The notes under the pieces: model-generated
Database searches by the model: none
What the model was told of the DNA's origin: nothing
The model's input: the letters and a program-made list of their open reading frames with translations, nothing else
NCBI RefSeq assembly: GCF_036884845.1
Contig: NZ_CP145732.1
Span: 372,001-436,000 of the forward strand
Reading direction: 5' to 3'
DNA length: 64,000 nt
Source: Pseudomonas sp. MAG733B
GTDB taxonomy: Bacteria; Pseudomonadota; Gammaproteobacteria; Pseudomonadales; Pseudomonadaceae
Program-made: the position numbers and the translations under genes
In this document: piece after piece, positions 48,458 through 58,918 of the stretch
How positions within the stretch are numbered: the stretch's first letter is position 1
Layout: each line of letters starts with the position of its first letter

Positions 48458-49558
48458 ATGAAAAGTCTTAAGCGTTTTATGGTTCCAGCCCTGTGCGCCA
48501 CGGTGCTCAGCGGCGCGGCGCACGCCGAAGAACGAACGTTGCGCGTCTACAACTGGTTCGACTACATCACCCCCAAAGCCCTGGAAGACTTCAAGGCGCA
48601 GAACACCCAGACCAAACTGATCTACGACATCTTCGACACCAACGAAGCGCTGGAGGCCAAGTTGTTGACCGGCAACTCCGGCTACGACGTGGTGGTGCCG
48701 TCCAACGTGTTCCTCGCCAAACAGATCGAAGCCGGGGTGTTCCAGCCCCTGGACCGCAGCAAGTTGCCGAACTGGAACCACCTCGATCCCAAGCTGATGA
48801 AGCTGATCGAGGCCAACGATCCGGGCAACAAATTCGCCGTGCCCTACATGTACGGCACCATCCTCATTGGCTTCAACCCGGACAAGGTCAAGGCCGCCCT
48901 CGGTGCCGATGCGCCGGTGGACAGTTGGGACCTGATCTTCAAGGAAGAGAACATCAGCAAGCTCAAGCAGTGCGGCGTCGCCCTGCTCGACTCGCCGTCG
49001 GAGATCCTGCCACTGGCCCTGCAACACCTCGGTCTGGACCCCAACAGCAAGAAGCCGGCGGACTACGCCAAGGCTGAAGCATTGTTGATGAAGATCCGCC
49101 CGTACGTGACCTACTTCCATTCGTCGAAGTACATGGCCGACATCGCCAACGGTGACATCTGCGTCGCGGTCGGTTATTCCGGCAGTTTCTCGCAAGCCGC
49201 CAACCGCGCCAAGGAAGCCAAGAACGGTGTGACCGTCGACATGCGTTTGCCAAAGGAAGGCGCGCCGATCTGGTTCGACATGCTGGCGATTCCGAAGGGT
49301 GCGAAAAACACCGAAGACGCCTACACCTTCATCAACTACCTGCTGCAACCGCAGGTGATTGCGCCGGTCAGCGACTTCGTCGGTTACCCGAACCCGAACA
49401 AGGACGCCACGGAACTGGTCGACCCGGCGATCCGCAACAACCCGAACCTGTACCCGACCGACACGGCGATGAGCACGCTCTACACCCTGCAACCGTTGCC
49501 GCGCGATGCCGAACGTGCACGGACCCGCGCCTGGACCAAGATCAAGTCCGGCACCTGA
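48458..49558 (+). CDS. Periplasmic polyamine-binding protein (PotF/SpuD type)
   Basis: A 366-residue extracellular solute-binding protein. The Sec signal peptide is residues 1-23 (cut after AHA-EE). The mature start RTLRVYNWFDYITPKALEDF is the PotF/SpuD signature, and SGYDVVVPSNVFLAKQI and VGYSGSFSQAANRAKEA are ligand-site segments. It binds putrescine, spermidine or acetylated forms. It lies 15 bases after the amidohydrolase, so uptake and deacetylation are coupled. No permease or ATPase is adjacent. The AAGTAGAAGC before the ATG is a weak ribosome site. Confidence 0.9.
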   Translation: MKSLKRFMVPALCATVLSGAAHAEERTLRVYNWFDYITPKALEDFKAQNTQTKLIYDIFDTNEALEAKLLTGNSGYDVVVPSNVFLAKQIEAGVFQPLDRSKLPNWNHLDPKLMKLIEANDPGNKFAVPYMYGTILIGFNPDKVKAALGADAPVDSWDLIFKEENISKLKQCGVALLDSPSEILPLALQHLGLDPNSKKPADYAKAEALLMKIRPYVTYFHSSKYMADIANGDICVAVGYSGSFSQAANRAKEAKNGVTVDMRLPKEGAPIWFDMLAIPKGAKNTEDAYTFINYLLQPQVIAPVSDFVGYPNPNKDATELVDPAIRNNPNLYPTDTAMSTLYTLQPLPRDAERARTRAWTKIKSGT

Positions 49559-49583
49559 CACCCGTTCCGCTCTCGTCGTCATC

Positions 49584-49613
49584 AAGACCTGCGTTTACGC
49601 AGGTCTTTTTTTT
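49584..49613 (+). terminator. Rho-independent terminator after the polyamine-binding gene
   Basis: AAGACCTGCG-TTTA-CGCAGGTCTT followed by a T8 tract. It separates the polyamine operon from the second giant toxin gene. Confidence 0.93.
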
Positions 49614-49716
49614 GCTCGCGATATTTATATACCGCCAATGCCGTCCCGCCGGTCAATACCTTGCAGTGATACGCGCGCCGTACGTTCAACGGTGCCGCCT
49701 CACAAAGGATGTGACC

Positions 49717-52700
49717 ATGACCGAAGTATCCAGCCCTCCCGTCGTACCCGAACTCCCCGCCGATCAAGACGCCCTGCTCACCCAATTGGTGGCGGGGCCA
49801 TCGATCAGGGAAGTCGCCACCCATGCGCTGCAACCGGCGCTGAAAACGCTGTATCCGCAGCTGTCTATCGACCCCCGCCTGGCGATGGTGGTCACACCGA
49901 CCTGGGCACTACGCGAACAGCGCGTCGTAGCCGGACCACGACACTTCGAATCGCTGACGGATGCCTTGGTACGCCACGGCATCGCGCAAACACCGATGAT
50001 TTACCTGGAGGGCGAGCACTACCTCACCCTGCAGCCACTGGAGCCGACACCGGCGCAGTTGCCCGTCAGCATCGAAGCCATCGGGCGTTTGCTCAATGAG
50101 TTGGCGCCGCTGCTGTTCGATGCATTTCAAGAGCAGCAGGTCGACTACTGGAACCGGCTCACCAGTCCCTCGACCCCGCGCTGGAAGGAGTTGTCCCACT
50201 CGCTGCGTGAACTGTGGAACATCGAAACCAACCCGAACTGGGAGAACGAGCAATGCGAGATGGCCCGCAATCTGTTCACCTACCCGGACAAAAACACACG
50301 CATGACGCACGACCGCTTTCGGTCTCGCGCTTGCCTGATCGACCTGGACTACAAGAACGAGAGTGTCTCGACCCACCTCAACACCCTGGATATGGCTGTC
50401 CTGATCGGAACTGTGGGCAGCCGCACGTTGATCGTCAGCCACACCATTACCCATGGTTTCCAGACCTTCGAGTCGTTGCAGAAATTGGGCGAATCCTTGC
50501 AGGCGTACACCAGCGGGCAAATACCCGGGAACACCCTGCAATGGCGCCTGATTGAACCCGAGGGTAATTTTTTCGACCATTTGGCGTGCACCTTGATCGC
50601 CCTGCAAGCGGACTCGATTGCCGCGCTGGCAAACAATCGCGAAGAAGCAAATCCCGATCTCGCCCCCCACATCAGTCGCACCACGAACGAGCTCGATCCA
50701 TCGGACAATCAGGCGCCCTCGCGCTTCAACCTGGTCGAGCAGGCACTGCCAGACTGGATGGCCAGCGCTTCATCAGGCGATCTCACCGCCTACAGCCGTC
50801 ATCTGATGGATCTGGCGAGCGTACAGAATAAAAACGCCGGGCAGTCCTTCCAGGAAGGTATCAAACCGATCCGCGAATTCGCACTGGAGCAACTGCGCGA
50901 TGCCATGCTTTCCGAGCATCCCGAGGCGAAAAATTTACAGCTCGAAAACATCGAGATCGTGATCGACAGCGTCGTGGTCTGGGGCAGTTTTGCGCCGCCC
51001 GTGGGGCCGGAGCGCACCACCTTGAACCTGGTCGATCTGGCGCTGCAAAACCTGATCGCCCTGCCGTTGGGCAATAAATCCATACGCAGCACCAGCGCTA
51101 CGGTGCTGCCGGCGTGGTTGACGGTCAGCTACCTGGAAACGTTGATCGTCAAGGTCGATATCGGGCAAACCTATCCGAAGCTGATCAAAAGCAAACTGCT
51201 CGACGATCCCCTTGAAAGCCTGCGCCGTCAGAATTTGTTTACCAGTCGCTTACGCGTCGAGCTGCCACTGCTGGCCTTGCAGCAAAAGATCCGCACTCAG
51301 GGTGGGATTGACGAACTGGGCTATCGCTATGTCGCTGCCGTGGTGCAGATCCTCGACGCCAAACGCTGGGTCGACGGACAGGAAATCGTCATTCGTCCGC
51401 TGGCATTCACTCCTGCCTGGCGTACAGGGGCATCCACGGATGAAGTGAACAACATGTTCGTGATCGGCCCCCGGCAGATGGACAAAGGACCGTGCCTGCT
51501 CTATCGGCCTCTGCTCGACCAGCCCTTGAGCCAATACCCGACGCCGGCCAACCTGATCTATGCCATCCGGCATTCTCCAAAGCTGCGCGAATCCGTACTC
51601 GCCTGGCTGCCCGACGAAGTTCGCGCGAATTACGCCGACTACGTGTTCACCGCAGACCTGCCTTCGGTCTGGAGTGTTTCGCAACTGCTGGCCGACCCAC
51701 TGACCTCGCTGCAAATGAGCGGTCCGCTGACCTTGGGCACTCGAGTCCTCGCTACGGATTACCTCGCCAACCTGTACAAGGCCGACGTCAACGCGCTGGT
51801 CGAACTGGCACAACGGCAATCGGTGTCCAACGCGGAAAATCGCTGGGCGACTTTCAAGCAGGCAGCCTGGAAGATCCTCAATGCGGCATTGCCCTTTCTG
51901 GGCCGAACTGTCGGAACGGCGGCCTGGATCTGGCAGGTACTCGATGATCTGCAGCAGACCCTCGACACGAGCGAGGAAGGCAACGCCGAACAACGCAAAA
52001 CAGCCATGACCGACCTGTTGCTGACCCTGGCCATGGTGCTCGCCCATCGCGCCAGCACACGCCGTCCGACATCCCGGGCAATTCGGGAAGAGAGACCGGC
52101 AACGCCAACGGTAGAGGTTGCGGAAAAACCGGTAGCGACACCGTTGACCCTGGTTCAACTGCCCGACATCGTCGGCGAGCCCACGGCCACACAGCACCAC
52201 ATTTCAGTCGCCACCGATACCGTCCTGAACCTGAGCAAAACCCTGGATCGCTTCGCAATCACCAAACCCGAAAATCTCACGTCTCCCGATAGCGCAGCGG
52301 GTATCCACCAACACCTTTATCGGCACGAAAAAAGCTACTACGCGCCCGTCGGCGAGCGCTGGTTCGAAGTAGCCGTCGAAGAAACCGGTGAAGTGTCGAT
52401 CATCGATTCAGGGCCCGAGCCCCAAGGTCCTGGCCCCGCACTGATCCGCAATCAGCGCGGCGAGTGGTTCGTCGACACTCGCCTGCGTTTGCGTGGCGGA
52501 GGTTTGTCGACCCGGCGCAAAGCGTTGAAACAGCAAAACCGTCAGCGCATCGCCGAACTCAAGAAACAGTTGAAGGACTTCAACGACCAAAGCGAAAGCG
52601 CACGCAAAGAGCTGACGGATGCTTTCAACCAGTTGAAAGCGGCCACCGACCAAACGAAGGCCGGGCTACAGCAGACATTTCTCGAAAAACTCGACCAGCG

Positions 52701-54321
52701 CACCAGTGACTACGCCGCCCCAATCGAGCAGCTGAATTCGTTGAACCTGCTCGATACGGTTTCCAGTTACCGCAAAGACATGGCCGAAATGCTGGGCACT
52801 CAGCTGTTTTTCAACCAGGTATGGCTCGAAGAAAAAACCCCGGCGTTCACTCAAACCCTGCGAGAGACCCTGGCCCTGCTTGAGGCTGAAGAAACGGCTG
52901 GTGCCGCCGGTGACCGTGTGACTTATCAAAAAATGGTCGACCTGACCGAAGGTGTAATCGGCAAAATCGAGTTTGCGCAATCACGTTTCCTGTCGCTGAG
53001 TCGACTGGGCAGAAGTGCCACCGAAATAGCCAGCACCTACAAGGCAAAACTGCCTGCTTTCACCCTTAACGATCTCAAAGCGCTGCAGATCTCGCTGGCC
53101 CGCGAGGTGTGCCTCAAAGAAGGTGACACTGTCTCGCTGACCGAAGCCCGAAACGATTTAACACGCCTGCTCGACACGACCAACCTGGTAATCCAGACCT
53201 CCCAGGAACTGATGCTGGAAGGCAGCACGTGGATCGCGAAAGAACGAATCGAGGCGCTCAATGGCATGCTCGAACAGTTTGCCGCGATCGACCAGTCCTT
53301 CGAGGACTTCACTGTCAGCCACAACGACGCGGTGCTGGAGCAACCGTTCAAGCACCTGCGCTCGCGAGTCAGCGAGTTCCAGCAGGACGCCGAGGCCTAT
53401 CTGGTGCAGTTGTTGCGCGAGCAACAGGCTCTGGAGCCGCGTCCCGGGCCTTCGAGGCCGACACCGGTCTCACGCAAACGGGTAGTCAAAACGCGCTTCA
53501 ACGGCACGGTCGTTGGTGAAGTTCGTCCTTCGGCGCCAGGAGAACCGGTGCTGTTGGAGGTACGTGCGCCCATGACTGGCAAGGTGATCGCCACCTTTCA
53601 CGAAAAAACACCTGGCGTGTGGCTTGAACGGGTGTCGGCCAGACGTCGCCGGCCGCAAGCGCAACCGCCGGCGCTCGAGGAGCAAATCATCCATGGCCGG
53701 ACGATGCTCGATGATCTGGAAAACTTCATCCGCCAAACCGAAACGAGCGCAAAAAAACCAGGCCGTATCCCGGTGGAAATCGAAGAGTTGTTCCAGCACA
53801 AAGCCGATCAACTTGGCCAGGCGGCTCGATCCCTGGAACAAGCCGTATTGCGCTCGAACTTGACCGACGGCCCGGCGGATACCGCGTCAACCTTGACCAA
53901 GGAATTGACCGAGGCATGCGAGCGACTGTACGCCGAAGGTAACCGGATACGCATAGAGATGACCAAGGACCAACCGCCCACCGCGGCTCGTGTCCAATGG
54001 CTGTTGAGCAAAGAGGAAATCGATATTGCGCGCACCGGCGAGCGACGTCGCCTGAAGGGCCCGCGCAAGGACTATCTGCAAGAGTATGAAATTCGTGAGC
54101 GCCGCACGCAGAAAACACTGTGGTACGCCCACTTCCACTACACCAGCCTGGATGCGCCGGCCGACGCATTCACCGCCGCGCATTTGAAACTGCGTGAACA
54201 ACGGCTGCTGGCAGGTGCATTAGACCTGCGCTCGGCCACGACCAACCCGCAGGTGATCGCAATCTATCGCAGCGAAATCAGCCCGCAACTGGCGCGCACG
54301 CTGTTCTTCGCCCAAGCCTGA
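49717..54321 (+). CDS. Giant dermonecrotic-toxin-domain (DUF6543-type) protein 2
   Basis: A 1,534-residue paralogue of the protein at 41414 and, by eye, its closest relative here. Shared blocks in the same order: YLEGEHYLTLQP, RWKELSHSLRELWNIE, NMFVIGPRQM near 578, SVLAWLPDEVRANYADYVF, FLGRTVGTAAWIW near 727. Next come a Pro/Thr/Glu linker, WFEVAVEETGEVSII and LRLRGG at residues 923-928 (52483-52500). Coiled coil follows, then KVIATFHEKTPGVWLE (about 1287) and LWYAHFHYTSLDAPADAFTA (about 1468). Start MTEVSSPP at 49717 has AAAGGA upstream. No signal peptide. The next paralogue starts 22 bases after its stop, so they are co-expressed. Confidence 0.75.
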   Translation: MTEVSSPPVVPELPADQDALLTQLVAGPSIREVATHALQPALKTLYPQLSIDPRLAMVVTPTWALREQRVVAGPRHFESLTDALVRHGIAQTPMIYLEGEHYLTLQPLEPTPAQLPVSIEAIGRLLNELAPLLFDAFQEQQVDYWNRLTSPSTPRWKELSHSLRELWNIETNPNWENEQCEMARNLFTYPDKNTRMTHDRFRSRACLIDLDYKNESVSTHLNTLDMAVLIGTVGSRTLIVSHTITHGFQTFESLQKLGESLQAYTSGQIPGNTLQWRLIEPEGNFFDHLACTLIALQADSIAALANNREEANPDLAPHISRTTNELDPSDNQAPSRFNLVEQALPDWMASASSGDLTAYSRHLMDLASVQNKNAGQSFQEGIKPIREFALEQLRDAMLSEHPEAKNLQLENIEIVIDSVVVWGSFAPPVGPERTTLNLVDLALQNLIALPLGNKSIRSTSATVLPAWLTVSYLETLIVKVDIGQTYPKLIKSKLLDDPLESLRRQNLFTSRLRVELPLLALQQKIRTQGGIDELGYRYVAAVVQILDAKRWVDGQEIVIRPLAFTPAWRTGASTDEVNNMFVIGPRQMDKGPCLLYRPLLDQPLSQYPTPANLIYAIRHSPKLRESVLAWLPDEVRANYADYVFTADLPSVWSVSQLLADPLTSLQMSGPLTLGTRVLATDYLANLYKADVNALVELAQRQSVSNAENRWATFKQAAWKILNAALPFLGRTVGTAAWIWQVLDDLQQTLDTSEEGNAEQRKTAMTDLLLTLAMVLAHRASTRRPTSRAIREERPATPTVEVAEKPVATPLTLVQLPDIVGEPTATQHHISVATDTVLNLSKTLDRFAITKPENLTSPDSAAGIHQHLYRHEKSYYAPVGERWFEVAVEETGEVSIIDSGPEPQGPGPALIRNQRGEWFVDTRLRLRGGGLSTRRKALKQQNRQRIAELKKQLKDFNDQSESARKELTDAFNQLKAATDQTKAGLQQTFLEKLDQRTSDYAAPIEQLNSLNLLDTVSSYRKDMAEMLGTQLFFNQVWLEEKTPAFTQTLRETLALLEAEETAGAAGDRVTYQKMVDLTEGVIGKIEFAQSRFLSLSRLGRSATEIASTYKAKLPAFTLNDLKALQISLAREVCLKEGDTVSLTEARNDLTRLLDTTNLVIQTSQELMLEGSTWIAKERIEALNGMLEQFAAIDQSFEDFTVSHNDAVLEQPFKHLRSRVSEFQQDAEAYLVQLLREQQALEPRPGPSRPTPVSRKRVVKTRFNGTVVGEVRPSAPGEPVLLEVRAPMTGKVIATFHEKTPGVWLERVSARRRRPQAQPPALEEQIIHGRTMLDDLENFIRQTETSAKKPGRIPVEIEELFQHKADQLGQAARSLEQAVLRSNLTDGPADTASTLTKELTEACERLYAEGNRIRIEMTKDQPPTAARVQWLLSKEEIDIARTGERRRLKGPRKDYLQEYEIRERRTQKTLWYAHFHYTSLDAPADAFTAAHLKLREQRLLAGALDLRSATTNPQVIAIYRSEISPQLARTLFFAQA

Positions 54322-54343
54322 ACCGTCAAAAAGGAAAATGACG

Positions 54344-57300
54344 ATGATTGAACATCCCCACACTACCGAGCCACCGGTCCTATTGAAAAAAAGCCTGGTC
54401 GTCCATCAGACGAGCCAGGGGCCTACCGTCGATGAAGTCGCTTCTCAAATGCTGCGCCAGGGCCTCAAAGCGCTGTATCCCGAACGCGATATCGACCCCG
54501 AACACACGATGCTCGCCACACCTCAATGGCAATGGCTGGATGGTTCGCTCGTGGCCAAGTCCACGCGATTTGAATCGCTGACCCAAGTGCTGGTGCGTCA
54601 GTTCTTCACCTCCACCCACGCCAACTATCTGGAGGGCGAACACTTCCTGACGCTGCACCCGAAAACCACGCCGGTTGTACATCTGGACATCGACATCGAG
54701 GCCATTGCCAGATTGCTCAACGATTGCACACCTTTGCTCTTCGTTGCCTTTAGAGAACGCCAACTGGCCTTCTGGAACGATACCGGACACCAGACCCCTC
54801 GCTGGCAAGAACTGTCGCAAGCGCTGCGCAAAACCCTCGATGTTCAACACGTCGACGGCTGGGATGGCGACCAGTGCCATGTGGCCCGGGCGGTTTCACT
54901 CCACTCGGACAAACTGGAACGGCAAAAAAATGCACCGACGATGTCAGGCATCAAGGCCAGCCTGATTGATATCGACACTGTCGACGCTGAAGGGACAAAA
55001 CAACACCTGGTCCTCGGTGGCGCCGCGGTACTCACCGGGCGCTACAAACAACGCGATCTGGTGATGATGTACACCGTGGAAAGTGGCTATGAATCGTTCG
55101 ATTCGCTGGAGTCATTGGGTAAGTCGTTACCGGAGCGCATCGAGGAACAACTGGCCGGTCGAAAATTGCAGTGGCAGTTATTCGAGCCCGACGGTGATTT
55201 TTTCGACCATATGGCCTGGGCCCTGATTACCACCCAACTGGACGCGATCGCGGCGATCACCCGCGAAAGCCTCGCTGCTGATGCGGATGACAGTACCGGG
55301 CTTCCCGCTCTCCCTGAACACACTACCGTTCAAGAGAAAAACACCCGCAACGATCTGGAGAACTCAATACCCGACTGGCTGCTCGACGCGTCGGCCGCTG
55401 ATCTGGATCAGTACAGCCGGTCCGTCAACGCATTGGGCAAACTGTACAAGCAGGCCAACAAAGATCTTTTCCAGATTCCTTCGATCGATGCCTTCGCCGG
55501 GCAGCGCATGCGCGAAGCGATTTTTACTGACAAGAAATCTGCCGCCGGGCTTCCTCTGGATAACCTTGAGATCACGATCACCAACAGTTTTGAATCCGGC
55601 GGACTGACGCTGCCCAACCCTCTCGACATTCATACCGAAACCCTGGGCGAGTACGCCTTGCAAAACGTCGCGCCGTACCAGGCAACCATCCGATTCAATC
55701 CGCCGCAACCTGTCCCCGATTGGCTAGACGTGGCCTATCTGACGAAAACCGCGAGCGAGGTCAATGTTGGCCAGAAGTATCCCCAACTGATCAAGGACAA
55801 GCTGATCGATGATTCGGTGCAGGCCCGCCTGCAAGAGCAGTTCTACATCAGCCAGTTGCACGCGCTGCTGCCGCTGATTGCCCTGGAGTGCAAGGTCCGC
55901 CACATCGGCGGCGTGGATGAGTTGGGTTGTCGCTACATTCGCGAGTGGCTCAAACCGACACCCGGCCACCCGCAACCGGTGGTCATCCGCCCCTTGTGCT
56001 TCGTCCACGCCGGGAACACTGAGGGCGACATCGTGGCCAACATGTTCATCATCAGCCCGCGCCACCCTGACGCCGGGCCTTGCCTGCTCTATCGTCCGCT
56101 GCTCGAACAGCCGTTGCTGCAATTTCCCTCACCGCAAAACCTGCTGTACGCCCTGCATCAACCGGGCGAGTTGAGGGACTCGGTGCTGGCATGGCTGCCT
56201 GACTCGAGCACCAGCTTCAAATACGCCCAATACATATTCCCCGTCGGCCTTCCCAGCCCATGGCTGGGGGCACAGTTACTCGCCGAACCCTGGACTGGGG
56301 TGGACTGGGCCGGGCCGGTCGAGTTGTCATCAACGGAGCTGACTGGCGATGTTTTCGCCGCCCTGTTCCAGACCCATGCCAAGACCATGGCCGAACTCGC
56401 CGATCGCCAATCACAATCCAATGCGGAACGACGCTGGGCATTGCTGCGCGACAGCGGCTGGGCACTGTTCAACGTCGCTGCGAATTTTCTCAGCGGACCG
56501 GCGGGCGCCGCAGTCTGGGTCTGGCAAAGCATCAATGAAGTCGAGCAAGCCGTGGATGCCCAACAGCACGGCGACAAGTTCACGGAATGGAGCGCGGTCG
56601 GGGATTTGCTGCTGACCCTGGGCATCCTCCTCGCCCACCACGCCGCCGTACGGCGCAAGACCGGCCGGCGTCAGGTTGCACCAATAACCGACAGCGTGCC
56701 GACCCTGACAGACAGCGCTCCGGTCAAACCTGCAACGCCCACAGTGACACTGCTCCCGATACCATTGACCGGTGAGCTGCCGTCGAGTCATTACTCCTCA
56801 CTTGAGGCCAATGGCTCCGTACCCCATCGATCCGCCACTGCACTGGCCGAGTATCTGCAGAACCTGACAGTACCCGCACTCAATCTCAAGGCCCCAACCC
56901 TGGAAACCTTCCTGCGCGATAGCGCGCCTCTTTATCGCCTGGAAGGCAAGACCTACGCTCACGTCGGCGAGCGCTGGTTCCGGGTGGAGGAAAACGACGA
57001 TCAACAGATCCAGATCGTGTACCCGGATACGCCCTCGAAAACCGGCCCACTGCTGATCCACAACAAACAAGGCCAATGGTTTGTGGACACGCGGCTGCGT
57101 CTGCGTGGCGGCGCAGGTGGCCAGAGCCTGCAAAGCCAACTCAAAGCGCAACGCAAGGAAAAGGCGCAACAGCTAAAACAGCTGACCATGGTTCTGCAAA
57201 CCTTCAAGCGTCAGGAAGCGGCCGGTGCGGCCAAACTGAAGCAGACCCTGGAAGCCATGACGGGCATCACCGGGCCGGCACTCGAGGAAGCGAACCAGCG

Positions 57301-58885
57301 TTACCTCATTCAGGTGGAAACGCTGGTTGGTGAGTACGACCAGGCGTTGAAAAATCTGCAGCAATGGCGTCTCAAGGGTGGGAGCGCAGGCTATTTCGAT
57401 GATCTGCGAGCCATGACCACCCAGTTGCAGAAAAATCTCAGTCTGTGGTTCTTGCTCAAACGCAACACCTACGCAAAGCTCACCCGGCAGCTCGCCGGCA
57501 ATACCATCATTCAATCCAACGCCGAACTGCAGCAACACAGACAGGGTGTCAGAGAGGTATTGGCGCTGAGCCAGGAAATGATTACTCGGCTGCAACTGTC
57601 CCAGACTTCGCTGATACCGCTGGAAGTCCTCGGGGGTGCCGGCATGGCCAGCGCGCAACGTATGCGCCAACTGCTCCCGGCGTTCAACGAGTGGGACTTG
57701 AAATCCAACGAGATCGGCATGTCCCATGAAATGTGCCTGCGCAGCACTGACAACGCGCAAGCGAATCCGGCGCGTGACCCGGTGGGTACGTTGATCATCG
57801 AGGCGGCGACCGCTACCCACCATCAGGCCGCGATGATCAGAAGCCCAAACAGCAATGAATCTGTAGCACTTCGCATCGAAAGCCTGAGCAGGCTGATCGA
57901 TGTCTATGCTGACACCGATCAGCGTCTCGCAGATCTTCCCGGCGAGTATCCCGAGCACGTAGAGCCAACGGAACTGGAGCGGGTGCGCGGCTTGATCGGT
58001 GAGTTCCGGCAACTGGCTCAGGAACAACTGAGTCTGCTGTTGCCCGAGAGCGCGAGCATCGCCCCGCCTGAGACGCCAAAACCCGCTATTGCCGGCCCTT
58101 CACGCCCAACAGGTAAAGTCACCAAGAGTCGCCCCCGTGATCCGGCGCCTGCCAAGGCGTCGACATCCGAGGAACCGGCCCTCGACCAGATGCGCCCTGT
58201 CGCGCCGCACACCATCCCCGTGCGAGCGCTGGACGACATCGACACGATTGCCAGTGCTTTGACACTGAATGAGGACGTCGATGGTTTCATTACGCGCACG
58301 CGCAAAGACGCCTTCAAACCCAATCGTATTCCTGCGGACATGCAAGACTTGTTCGATCAACAAGCCCGGCGTCTGGAGCAAGTCGCGATCAATGTCGACC
58401 AGGCCACGACGCGTATGCGTGCGGCCGGCGGAACGCCGCTTCCGGTGGGCAACCTGAGTGCGGAACTCAATGAGGCCGCCACTCGGTTACGCGCCCAGGG
58501 AGTCATGATTAGAGCGAGTCTGCTCAAGGAGCGCCAACCCCGGCAGGCCTATTTGCAATGGTTGCTGGACAACGGCCAGGTCCGTATCGACAGGAACGAA
58601 CAGGGTCGGATCAGAACCAAACAGCGCAGGGATTACTTTCAGGAGTATCGGATTCTCGACAGTGGCAACAAAGATCAGCCGCTGTGGCTGGCGCACTTTC
58701 ACTACGATTCGCTGGACGCACCGCCGGAGCGGTTTACCGCCGCGCACCTGAAAATTGCCGACGCTCATCTGCAGACTTTCACCGCCGAACGTCGCCAGGC
58801 ACTGACTACCCTGGCACCCATCGACTATGTGCTGCGGCGCATCAGCGATTCGGCGTTGTTCTTGAATCTCGAACCTAAGCGCTAA
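54344..58885 (+). CDS. Giant dermonecrotic-toxin-domain (DUF6543-type) protein 3
   Basis: A 1,513-residue paralogue, more diverged. The same framework is seen: YLEGEHFLTLHP, FDSLESLGKSLPERIEEQ, NMFIISPRHPDAGPCLLY near 565, FLSGPAGAAVWVWQS near 715, HVGERWFRVEEND and LRLRGG at residues 918-923 (57095-57112), coiled coils, LWLAHFHYDSLDAPPERFTA (about 1446). It lacks the KVIATFHEKTPGVW module of the other two. A Pro/Lys/Ala-rich stretch near 58040-58220 replaces it. AAAAAGGAAA sits too close to the ATG at 54338, so the ATG at 54344 is preferred. It ends the tandem pair; no immunity-like gene follows. Confidence 0.75.
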   Translation: MIEHPHTTEPPVLLKKSLVVHQTSQGPTVDEVASQMLRQGLKALYPERDIDPEHTMLATPQWQWLDGSLVAKSTRFESLTQVLVRQFFTSTHANYLEGEHFLTLHPKTTPVVHLDIDIEAIARLLNDCTPLLFVAFRERQLAFWNDTGHQTPRWQELSQALRKTLDVQHVDGWDGDQCHVARAVSLHSDKLERQKNAPTMSGIKASLIDIDTVDAEGTKQHLVLGGAAVLTGRYKQRDLVMMYTVESGYESFDSLESLGKSLPERIEEQLAGRKLQWQLFEPDGDFFDHMAWALITTQLDAIAAITRESLAADADDSTGLPALPEHTTVQEKNTRNDLENSIPDWLLDASAADLDQYSRSVNALGKLYKQANKDLFQIPSIDAFAGQRMREAIFTDKKSAAGLPLDNLEITITNSFESGGLTLPNPLDIHTETLGEYALQNVAPYQATIRFNPPQPVPDWLDVAYLTKTASEVNVGQKYPQLIKDKLIDDSVQARLQEQFYISQLHALLPLIALECKVRHIGGVDELGCRYIREWLKPTPGHPQPVVIRPLCFVHAGNTEGDIVANMFIISPRHPDAGPCLLYRPLLEQPLLQFPSPQNLLYALHQPGELRDSVLAWLPDSSTSFKYAQYIFPVGLPSPWLGAQLLAEPWTGVDWAGPVELSSTELTGDVFAALFQTHAKTMAELADRQSQSNAERRWALLRDSGWALFNVAANFLSGPAGAAVWVWQSINEVEQAVDAQQHGDKFTEWSAVGDLLLTLGILLAHHAAVRRKTGRRQVAPITDSVPTLTDSAPVKPATPTVTLLPIPLTGELPSSHYSSLEANGSVPHRSATALAEYLQNLTVPALNLKAPTLETFLRDSAPLYRLEGKTYAHVGERWFRVEENDDQQIQIVYPDTPSKTGPLLIHNKQGQWFVDTRLRLRGGAGGQSLQSQLKAQRKEKAQQLKQLTMVLQTFKRQEAAGAAKLKQTLEAMTGITGPALEEANQRYLIQVETLVGEYDQALKNLQQWRLKGGSAGYFDDLRAMTTQLQKNLSLWFLLKRNTYAKLTRQLAGNTIIQSNAELQQHRQGVREVLALSQEMITRLQLSQTSLIPLEVLGGAGMASAQRMRQLLPAFNEWDLKSNEIGMSHEMCLRSTDNAQANPARDPVGTLIIEAATATHHQAAMIRSPNSNESVALRIESLSRLIDVYADTDQRLADLPGEYPEHVEPTELERVRGLIGEFRQLAQEQLSLLLPESASIAPPETPKPAIAGPSRPTGKVTKSRPRDPAPAKASTSEEPALDQMRPVAPHTIPVRALDDIDTIASALTLNEDVDGFITRTRKDAFKPNRIPADMQDLFDQQARRLEQVAINVDQATTRMRAAGGTPLPVGNLSAELNEAATRLRAQGVMIRASLLKERQPRQAYLQWLLDNGQVRIDRNEQGRIRTKQRRDYFQEYRILDSGNKDQPLWLAHFHYDSLDAPPERFTAAHLKIADAHLQTFTAERRQALTTLAPIDYVLRRISDSALFLNLEPKR

Positions 58886-58918
58886 TGCCTGGACGGGCGG
58901 ACTGACAACCCGCCCGCT

